A DNA stretch of 64,000 nucleotides from Macrocystis pyrifera. Taxonomy: Eukaryota > Sar > Phaeophyceae > Laminariales > Laminariaceae. The stretch lies in the NCBI GenBank assembly GCA_031763025.1, contig JASSKH010000010.1, positions 5,265,901 to 5,329,900 on the forward strand. Direction: 5' to 3'. The notes under the pieces were generated by a model. That model was not told the origin of the DNA and did no database searches. It saw only the letters and a list, made by a program, of their open reading frames with translations. This document shows positions 56,154-64,000 of this stretch, in pieces. The position numbers and the translations under genes are program-made. Positions within the stretch are counted from its first letter, which is position 1, and each line of letters starts with the position of its first letter.

Positions 56154-57368
56154 TTATATACTATTATAGTTCCAATAACAGACAGGTTTATGCTGCTGCT
56201 GTACCTTCTTGGGCATAGTTTTAGTCGCTACGCAATTATCAAGTCATAAAAGAGTTACCAAGGTATGTGTCGTGTGCATCAACCGGTGCGCACACAACTT
56301 TCCGCGCAAACACAGCAGTAAGCAAGTACGTACGGAGTGGAGGCATACATGTGCGTATGTATACACACAGGTACGTGTGATTTTTCGGGTGCAGCCCGGG
56401 GGAGGTCTACATACACCACGAAGCGCATGGCATCTGTCAGTTATTTCGCCTGCCGCTGCTGTAGCAGCAAGCAGTGGAATCCTATATCTCTAGTAATGGG
56501 CGGAAACACAAGGAGCGTTTCGACATCGATCGTAAGAACACCAAAAGCGGTCCTTCTACAAGTATTTCCGACCAGGCAGAGTGGTATTGTATACCAGGTA
56601 CCAGATATACGTACTCTTATTACAGCAGAAAGAACGACCGACGCCATCGTTCGAATCCAAACTTCAAAAACAGATCCTTCTCCTCTGTCTGTTTGCTTCT
56701 ATACGCGTACGTGTGCAGTATACGTCGCGGCATCGCAAAAAACACCTGCAGTGCTTCCTTGCGTACTCTTGGGTCATGACCAGGTATGGACAAGGCCAAC
56801 CTTGCTTTGCGGGCGCTACCCTTTCCTGAAGGCCGGAAGGAAAGAAATCTACCGATCAACTTCGTATTTTGTACCGCCAGGCATGTCATGCGGGCACATA
56901 TATATGCATGTACCTCCACGATGTAGAAAGCAACACCCGTTTGCCCCACGCCGCGATCAGCGAACAGTCCAACGAAAAACACCTACTACATGACAACAGA
57001 AACCTCCCACAGAGCGCCAAACGTGCAAAACTGTTTGATCTAGATTGTCTGTGGCCGTATCCAAGAGTCCTGATCAACGCCTACATACTCACCGCTGACG
57101 CCAAAAAAAGAAAGAGTGCACAAGAGCATGTCTTAGAGCATGACGACATTGTGTACCAGGTACAGAGTACCGCAGACGAAAATGACGACCCAATTGGGGC
57201 ACTTACAGGGAGTACGCCCTGAACAAAAGTCACAGCGGTCGCCTACGATTACGTATCAACTTCACCGCCTTCTGTCGCTACGTGCTGTTTTCAACGAAAA
57301 ACGAACGTTACAAAAAAGGGGAACGATATTCGAAAAAAAAACTTCAAAATGCAGCGGCCAAATGCACC

Positions 57369-57478
57369 TACTACGGGGGTCCATAGTTAAGAGGCCCTAT
57401 GGTATACATAAAAACCTATATATTTAACTATTTTTACTAACAATATTTGGTCCTATTTACTATGGTCCTCCGTAATAT
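57369..57478. mobile_element. Foldback MITE family 1, copy 11
   Basis: 'tactacgggggtccatagttaagaggccc' ... 'ggtcctatttactatggtcctccgtaata'. Confidence 0.9.
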
Positions 57479-58329
57479 TTATTTGACGGTTTTCTTCAAG
57501 TTTGTGAACCTAAAACTTTCCAAAAATGTGACACCACACATAATTCACTACTCAGCAGTAGCATCCGGGCACATCCACAACTCACAATCAAATATACCGG
57601 CTGACGGTCTATTGATAGCTTTGGCCCGTCAAGGAAGGCCTCTTTAGACACAGTATGCCAGTTTTAGTGTGGGAATACCATGACGGCTGTATATGACGGC
57701 TGTATATGACGGCTGTCCGTCTAGGGGAAAGAGCGCCGTTAACCGTCGCACCATCTTTGCTCACAACAAAAAAAACGGCAAGCCGTTGGCTCCGTCGAAT
57801 TCGTTACTATTAAATATCATTAGTAGATAACTTTAAATACGATAACAGCGAGAAAATTTAGAGGATAAGCGGCGCTCGCCCTTCCCTCCCTACAACTACC
57901 ACCACGAGCGTCATCATCACCACCATCACCGCCACAACCGCCAGCATTGACAACAGCAGCAAAGCGTCGTCGTTGGCATCAAACTTGTGAACAACAAGGA
58001 GCCCAACCAGTCGGTTCCCACAGCGAGGGCGGCAGCAGCAGCGGCAGCAAAGCTAAAAACGCCATTTGAATGCCCCGAAAAACACCTCTTCCGGCAGCGA
58101 AAAGCCCACCCAGGGGACGGACATCAGATCAAACGCATCGTATTATCTTCGTGGGAAACATCTACTACTGTACAACTCTGTGACGAGTATACTTCACTAA
58201 TTCAGCAACTCCTGACGCCGAATGCGTCTAGAGTGCCTTCTGCCCACGAAAAGTATGGAGTACGTGGGATCAAGAACCGCGGTACTATGAATACTACTAA
58301 GCTAGACCTACAGTGGACCTGCTGGTGAC

Positions 58330-58475
58330 ACAATAGAAGACTATATTAGAGCTACTTACAGTAGACCTACTGCAATAGACCTACTGGTGACACAACATTT
58401 TACAGTAGACCTGCTAGATCTACTGGTGACACAAAAACAAACCACAGTAGACCTACCTGACCTACTGATGACACA
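58330..58475. repeat. AGTAGACCTACTGGTGACACAA repeat
   Basis: Four units of 'cagtagacctactggtgacacaa' at uneven spacing. They lie within about 110 bp of the stop codon of the small membrane-protein gene (58589), on its 3' side. Confidence 0.8.
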
Positions 58476-58588
58476 ACAGCAGCGGACAACAACAAAAATC
58501 TTCGGGTGCACTTAGGCCCCGTGCAGCAGCCCCGGCGCTTCTCACCCCAAGCCCAAGGCTTGCAACAACACGCCGAAGTATGATGTTC

Positions 58589-61500
58589 CTAGGGGTTTGA
58601 GGGGTTAGGGTGGCATAAGCTCCCCGGGGGGAAGGGGTTGAGGAAGATGTAGTCATCCACCACGGCGCCCTTGTCGTTGTACTGTTTGTCAGCCGAAGAG
58701 CAGCACGCGGCGGAGAAGGGAACGGGGAGCGGCATATCATGAACACTATGTTAGTGTAGAGAACGAAGAAGCAAGGGTAGCAATCGGAGCAGGTAGAGGT
58801 TAGGTTGATCCTCTTGGCACCTCTTTCTTAACCCTGATAGGACTGCAGTCCCGGTTAGGGGACGAACTACTTGGAATTAGAGTGCTTCGTCCCCAAAACG
58901 GGACTGCAGTACTAAAAGGGCTAACTTAAGGGATAGCGACGAAAACAATGATAACTGTGGTGTTGTGAACCGTCTTACGAACGAGTGAGCGCCCATCAGC
59001 ACGGGCGTGCCCGTGCCGTACGGCTGTCACTCAGACACCAATTTGTATCATCCACCAATCACGCAGTGGCCGGTCCTGTAATCAATCGTCAATTTTCATG
59101 GAGATTTTTCCCTCTCTGAAGTCCCCAAGACGCTCAAGCAGGAAGTGGGTACAGAAGGGAGTGTAAGACTTCGTGCATACGTAAGCAGATACCTGGTAGA
59201 AGTTGAGCAGGAAGTAAACACAGACGGCGTACGACTTCGTGCATTGGTTTCCCTTTTCTGTTTCGGTTTCCCTCGGTTTTCTTCTTTCGGCGGGGGACGT
59301 TTCTGAGTGATCACCCAATAGGCTATTGTAGTCGAGTAGTTTACTGTAGGCCAATAGGTTTCCTTTATGTTTTGGCTTCCCTTGGCTTTCTCCTTTCGGG
59401 GAATGTTTACGAGTTATCAACGTCGAAGCTACTGCAGCCCAATAGGCTACTGTGGCCCAATATCCGACTGTAGGCCAATAGGTTTGCTGCTTGTTTCGGC
59501 TTCTCTTGGTTTTTATCTTTGGGGGAGTGCTTCAGAGTTATCAACGTTGAAGCCCAAGCTGACCAATATGATTCTATGTAATTATTCAAACCCAGTCCGA
59601 AAACGAATCAACCGCCGAGAGCGCGTAGCGTGGGTGGGTGCTATTCAACGCGAGTCGACGAGGGAAGAAATGGCTGAAGTCCTCTCGCTGTAAAAACGAA
59701 GGCAAGAACCGTCGTGGGGAGGGGGGAGGAGAGCCTGCTATGTGACCCAATGGTTGATCTGAGTTACGACAAGGAGGGAGAGAGAAAAGGAACGGCAACG
59801 TTAAAAATGGGATCGAAAAAAAGGAACAAGTCCAGCTGAAAGGTCCTGTAAAATGTCACCCAAGGGTATGCATGTTGAGCGACGGACGAGAAACCTAAAG
59901 GAATACATGAACTACCTGGTACTGCATATGGATAATACACGCGGAGCGACAAGAGCAACCAGGGATATGTAACGGCGCGGACGTCTTGACTCGACAAAGT
60001 GAACCGTTTTTTATTTTTGCTTTCTTCAGGACACCGCTTTTCCGCCAAGCGCACGGACGGAGAACATGTCGTTTGAACAGCAAGGTGGGTGCAGCGAGGT
60101 CGAAACAGGGCACAAAATAACAAAAAAAAATACGACATGGCCCACCCGGCGGTGTAGTGGTTACCCTCGAAAGCTGCTCAGGTTGATACCCCGAATTCGA
60201 ATCCCACCGTGGTGAGACGGGGAATATATTTTGAAAAAATGAAAGGAATTAACTCAACTGCTGAGAGCGCCTACTTGGCGAGGGGTAGAGGCGCTATAAG
60301 ACGCTGTAATAGTCGACCAGGGCAGAAAGGGCTGAAGTCTTCTATCACGGGATAAAAATGAAGAAAATACGAACGGTTGTGGGGAGGGGGAGAAGAAAGA
60401 GCCTACTATGTGACCCCCGATCTGAGTTAAGGATATTCATAGGAGGGAGAGAGGATAGAAGGGCGAAGCAAATAGATGGAACGCAAAACAAAAAAAAAAA
60501 CTGTTGCCGTGGCAAGGCCAACCCGGAGCAGGCCACCCAACAGGAAGTTATTAGGCCACACCATATATATGTGTACATATGCCAAGAAGAAATCGTGCCA
60601 GACAACAGCAACAGAAGAAAGGCGCGAAGCAAAAAACATCAGCCAATTGTTTTAAAAAGCAGAACCAACACGGTAGAACAGAACATAAACATGGCTGACG
60701 GATTTTCAACCAACCTCCCCATTCGCCGCCGGATTTGCCACGTTTGCCCGAACTAGTTCCACTCGATCTTGGAGGCAAACAAACAAACGATTAAATGTGA
60801 ACCTAGCGGTCGTCGCACTGAGACTTTCGCTATTCGGTGTGTATGCTCCTATAAATATGGATGAAACGGGCTACAACTGTAGCAGTTCACCACTGTACGT
60901 ACTTGAGGATCAGACCTCAGAACAAGTGAGCACAAACAAACCTAAATCTTGATGTAATCCGAGAGTGACGGTCGCCATTTTCGTTCCAACCATTCGATGC
61001 ACGAAAATGTTCGCCAATATGCAACGAGAGCGTTCATACAATTTCCTGCGGCGTGTCGTATCGTCGCGGTAGCCCCCTGATTGGGGTGGGGCATAGTAAT
61101 ACATATTACTGGGGTCTATAGTTAACAGGACCTATGGCGTACATAAAATCCTATATATTTAGGTATTTTTACTAACAATTTTTGGTCCTGTTTACTATGG
61201 TCCCCCGTAATAATAATACATACAATAGTAATATTATCTAGTTCCAAGTGCTACGACTTTCTCGCTTCAACCCTTTTGTTAAGGCCACAGTCCCGTTTTG
61301 GGACAAATCAGTCAAACTCTAACTATTACGCTAAGGGACCATAGTTAATAGGACCTACGGTGCACACAAACACCGATATATGATCATATTTTTACTAACA
61401 ATATTTGGTCCTATTTACTATCGCCCATTACCGTAATAGTTTGTCCCCCAAATGGGACTGCGGTCTTACGAGGATTTGGGTTATTTTTAACAAAATTAAA

Positions 61501-62920
61501 CCGCGGGAGTTCGTTCTGTCGCGGTGGTGTTCGGCCCACAGTGATGCTCGGCTCTTCAGCACCGGCCTTGAGCAGGACGTACTTTATTATATCAATCACT
61601 CTTGCGGGTAGAATAACGAAATACCAGGTACGATCTGTGGGTTTGCAAGGATGTCGTGGGGCTGCTAGGGGAAAGGGGGGGGTTGGGCAGTGGCGACGAT
61701 TTGATCGATTTTTCCCTCATTACTGCTGTAGGCCCCTCGCTTTGCCTTGTACCAATACTGGGGAACATACCGTAGTAATCAGAACCAAAACATGGTGTGT
61801 TAACATATAGTAGGGGGATAATAAGGTTTTTTGGGTCCATCGTGGGCTCTGATTTCTGTAAATTACTATGTAATTACTATGTATCACTATTACTGGGGGC
61901 CATAGTAAATAGGACCAAATATTGTTACTAAAAAACGGCGAATATATAGGTTTTTGCTTGTACCGTATGTCCTATTTACCGTGGCCCCTCGTAATATGTA
62001 TGTCCTATTTACTATAGTCCCCCGTAATAATAGCTACTATGGTCTCCCGTACTACTACTGTAATACTATAATATTACGGGGGACCATATTAATAGTAAAT
62101 AGGACCAGCTGTTGTCAGTAAAAATAGGGAAACATATACCTGGTAGGTTTTTGAGTGTAGCGTAGGTCCTATTTACTATGGTCCCGTGATAGTGTTTTTG
62201 GAGAATACCTCGTGTAGCTAAAGTTAACATTTTGACGACTGCATCCACCCTAAGGGAAAAACAAAATGCTTGGAAGTTATGCAGCGCCGAGAAGGAGTTA
62301 CGATCATTATCATTTCCCGTTTTAAGTGCAATAACCCATGTGCCGCGTACAAACCAATTCAAATGATACCTATCAATAGCTACAATTGGCCATTGCTCCA
62401 GGTTTAACCAACAGATCGCCTTCACACCTCGGATAGATCATACAGATCGTATAGATCATACAGATCATACATTCCCACTTAATGACCTAGATATTTCACG
62501 ATAAGAATACTCCTGATCCGTATTGGTCTACTTCATGTAGCTCATGTTACCGAGTGGAATCTGAATAGTCTGCATGATCTATATAATAATAGCCTGGGTT
62601 GGATCTGTGCTACGCATATCCTGCACAACCTCTAGTGTAACGGCAGGCTAGGATTTGTATAATTTAGATGATGGCAAGATCATGACCTACAGCTTAACGT
62701 GATCTGTTCGAATTGAGACAGCAAAGTTATCGGCCAGGGCTCTCACCTTGGTCCTGCCGCTGACCCACACAGTGCGGCGGTCGCAAGGGCAGAAGTAACT
62801 GCACGGGATACCCCCAACGATCGCCACAATCCACGTCGTCAGGCCGCAATAGCGGTCTTCCACCCACATTCCCATCGTGGGGGCTCCTGGCGGCGCCACA
62901 ATCGGCTGCGTAAACGTCAT
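58589..62920 (-). CDS. Small Cys-rich membrane protein (two exons, 88 aa)
   Basis: Join 62920-62747 and 58681-58589. Exon 1 starts at ATG 62920, 58 codons: MTFTQPIVAPPGAP, then WVEDRYCGLTTWIVAIVGGI, PCSYFCPCDRRTVWVSGRTK; donor AAG|GTGAGA. Exon 2: acceptor 'gctgacaaacag', YNDKGAVVDDYIFLNPFPPG, then SLCHPNPSNP and TAG. Both junctions are phase 0. One hydrophobic segment (about residues 27-43) is followed by a CPCDRRTV motif. That motif is like the 'CCPCD.RtvYv..G' tail of small cysteine-rich eukaryotic membrane proteins I recall from protists, a weak resemblance with no known function. The 4-kb intron holds MITEs and SINE-like units. Exon 1 is firmer than exon 2. Confidence 0.6.
58832..58920. 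mobile_element. Foldback element family 2, copy 4
   Basis: 'ccctgataggactgcagtcccgg' ... 'cgggactgcagtactaaaaggg', centre 'cttggaattagagtgcttcgtcccc'. Confidence 0.85.
59225..59540. repeat. CCAATAGG-rich repeated segments
   Basis: Three related blocks with 'gttttggcttcccttggctttctcctttcggggaatg', 'gagttatcaacg' and 'ggccaataggtttgctgc'. Degenerate tandem of about 110 bp. Confidence 0.7.
59600..59815 (+). repeat. Repeat D, copy 1
   Basis: 'tcaaccgccgagagcgcgta ... gagtcgacgagggaagaaatggctgaagtcctctcg ... gggaggggggaggagagcctgctatgtgaccc ... atctgagttacgacaaggagggagaga'. It parallels 60245-60470 block by block. Confidence 0.8.
60139..60470 (+). mobile_element. tRNA-headed SINE-like element with repeat D body (copy 2)
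   Basis: The head at 60139-60222 has A-box-like 'cggtgtagtggttaccc' and B-box-like 'gaattcgaatccc' spaced as in a tRNA. It is followed by the repeat D body ('ctcaactgctgagagcgcc ... agtcgaccagggcagaaagggctgaagtcttct ... agcctactatgtgaccc ... atctgagttaagg'). The copy at 59600 lacks an obvious head. Inference: a tRNA-derived SINE family. Confidence 0.55.
61104..61213. mobile_element. Foldback MITE family 1, copy 12
   Basis: 'tattactggggtctatagttaacaggacc' ... 'ggtcctgtttactatggtcccccgtaata'. Confidence 0.9.
61271..61474. mobile_element. Foldback element family 2, copy 5, split by a MITE
   Basis: Left arm 'cccttttgttaaggccacagtcccgttttgggacaaatcagtcaaactctaac', right arm 'gtttgtcccccaaatgggactgcggtc'. 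MITE copy 13 sits between them with TA on both sides. Confidence 0.9.
61324..61439. mobile_element. Foldback MITE family 1, copy 13 (nested)
   Basis: TATTACGCTAAGGGACCATAG ... CTATCGCCCATTACCGTAATA, inserted inside foldback element family 2. Confidence 0.9.
61889..61996. mobile_element. Foldback MITE family 1, copy 14
   Basis: 'tattactgggggccatagtaaataggacc' ... 'gtcctatttaccgtggcccctcgtaata'. A solitary right arm ('gtcctatttactatagtcccccgtaata') follows directly at 62001-62030, and another trace at 62038-62052. Confidence 0.9.
62072..62191. mobile_element. Foldback MITE family 1, copy 15, with TACCTGGTA insertion
   Basis: 'tattacgggggaccatattaatagtaaataggacc' ... 'ggtcctatttactatggtcccgtgata'. 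Compared with other copies it has seven extra bases giving TACCTGGTA at 62137-62145. Confidence 0.9.
62430..62680. repeat. GATCATACAGATC minisatellite remnant with flanks
   Basis: 'gatagatcatacagatcgtatagatcatacagatcatac', then the block 'gctcatgttaccgagtggaatctg...ggttggatctgtgctacgcatatcctgcacaacc', also seen near 10490-10600, 20040-20120 and 20470-20560. The GATCT minisatellite thus belongs to a larger dispersed element of about 200 bp or more. Confidence 0.75.
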
Positions 62921-64000
62921 GTTATACCAGGCGTAGGCACATTATGTACCAGTAGAAAACGTCAATACCCGCGCAAAGGAGGGTGTACGGAAAGGAGAGG
63001 AGGGGAGGGGGGGGAGTTAGTTGGCCTGAGCAATACGATGCTAGAAATAGTCGAGTCGAGGCACGCGATGCTACAGAGTAGTAAATAGTCGCTCTGAGGC
63101 ACCCACGCTATTCACGAACAAATAGTCGACTTGAGGCACGCGGTGTGAGCAAGGGAGGGAGGAGGGAGGGAGGGAGGGGTATGAGGGTGGAGGAGAAGGA
63201 ACGAGGGAGGTTGGAGGTTAGGCGACGGGTCCGTGCGCGATCGGACGGCCGTAAGGGAGAAAGCCAAAGGTGCCACTCGTATCAGTGTTTCGTAAAAACA
63301 AATTGAGCAATAGGGGACCCATTTCCGTGATACAGATTTGCCTACGAGTTCCCTATTCTATAACGAAAAAAAACCCATCCTCTTGGGAAGTATTACGAAG
63401 TTTTCGAACCAAGAAACGGTAACATTTCCTACGTGTAGGCCACGTCGTTAACGTTTCTCTGCTGATGGTTACCAAGACAACAGGGAGCTTCGCGCCAAAG
63501 CTACAGTTGCGCGGTTCTGAAGCGCTATCCATGTGTAGTGCTGACGTGTTCTGCGCTGTACCAGGTAGCTATAGAGTTGTTGTTATCACATGAACTCTCT
63601 GATCAAGGAGTCAGTGGTCACACAAAGGCACAAAGGTGCTGGAGCCATAGGAATACCCGAAAAACCAACAAAAGAAAGGCTGGGAAGCAAGACGCTTCCC
63701 ACCTAAAAATGCACGAGATATAGCAGGCGCACACATGAAATGAAACCAATGTGCGAATTGAATTAACATGACCGCGAGTATCCACTCAACTACAGCATAG
63801 AGTTCCCCCCGTTTCCACTCCCTTCCAGTCGCCTCCCCTTCTCCCCCGTCCCAAAAAACAAAAGGCTCCTCGCACTTGCGGTTCTGGTCTGAAAAACGAA
63901 AAAAGTTTCTGCGCAGGGTGAGTTCAATCCGTCTAACACCCGCTCGTCGACGCTCTGTCTCCCTCCTCCTTCGTCGTCGAATCCAGCTCCTGCCCGCTCA
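62921..64000. other. Right edge; no gene recognised
   Basis: Contains three spaced units of 'aatagtcgacttgaggcacgcg' (63045-63150), a GGGAGG tract (63150-63215), and otherwise plain sequence. The promoter of the small membrane-protein gene would lie here, but no TATA or initiator motif stands out. Confidence 0.5.
63045..63150. repeat. AATAGTCGAnTnGAGGCACGC tandem-like repeat
   Basis: Three diverged units of about 40 bp upstream of the small membrane-protein gene. Confidence 0.75.

Larger units (their letters stand above)
51830..58588. other. Mostly gene-free stretch; intergenic, then intron-like
   Basis: Holds GCT/CAG runs (51510-51530, 52138-52162, 52438-52460), AT-rich sequence, an ACCCGACC-rich block (55140-55350), MITEs (56046-56153, 57369-57478), ATACATAGTA-type short repeats (55905-55985) and 'agtagacctactggtgacacaac' repeats (58330-58475). 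A plus-strand frame at 52210-52470 (LSNKSAWRGWTPSQLRWWPF) and one at 57987-58328 are open, but no similarity or splice context supports them. Confidence 0.5.

Overview
The window is nuclear DNA of a multicellular-type eukaryote with a repeat-rich, intron-rich genome. Coding sequence is a small minority: exons of 80-300 bp, GC-rich, with GT-AG borders and pyrimidine-rich 3' splice sites, sit in introns of 0.5-6 kb packed with foldback elements, minisatellites, homopolymeric C/G runs and retroelement debris. There are no operons, Shine-Dalgarno sites or other prokaryotic features. This architecture and the diverged protein families would suit a stramenopile such as a brown alga. That taxonomic guess is inference; no marker gene is present.

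Three genes can be supported. (1) Plus strand, about 4.06-26.77 kb: a DENN-type Afi1/SPA (stabilization of polarity axis) protein, rebuilt as ten exons whose intron phases all agree. Its first exon was not found and lies upstream or outside the window. Exon 2 carries an apparent one-base insertion that breaks the frame inside the uDENN core. (2) Minus strand, about 49.07-31.17 kb (perhaps from 51.83 kb): a diverged Ser/Thr protein kinase with an N-terminal coiled coil, a glycine loop GKGAFG, HCD for HRD, DPG for DFG, PLE for APE, and a low-complexity C-terminal tail. One of its introns is of GC-AG type and another hosts a degenerate LINE. One exon around helix C, and probably one around helix G, were not found. 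(3) Minus strand, 62.92-58.59 kb: a two-exon gene for an 88-residue cysteine-rich, single-membrane-segment protein. Genes 1 and 2 are convergent, separated by about 4.4 kb without a recognisable gene.

The rest is a catalogue of repeats. The commonest is a ~105-bp foldback MITE (TTACGGGGG...CCCCCGTAA, TA target duplication, about 16 copies). A second ~90-bp foldback family has five copies, one of them split by the MITE. A LINE and a short SINE-like repeat share the 3' end ATGAGTAC followed by a poly(C) tail. There are also GATCTG-type minisatellites, several 25-65-bp tandem arrays and long microsatellites. Two repeat families in the introns of gene 1 carry diverged copies of the 3' ends of its own exons. 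Most long open frames in the window are by-products of simple repeats.
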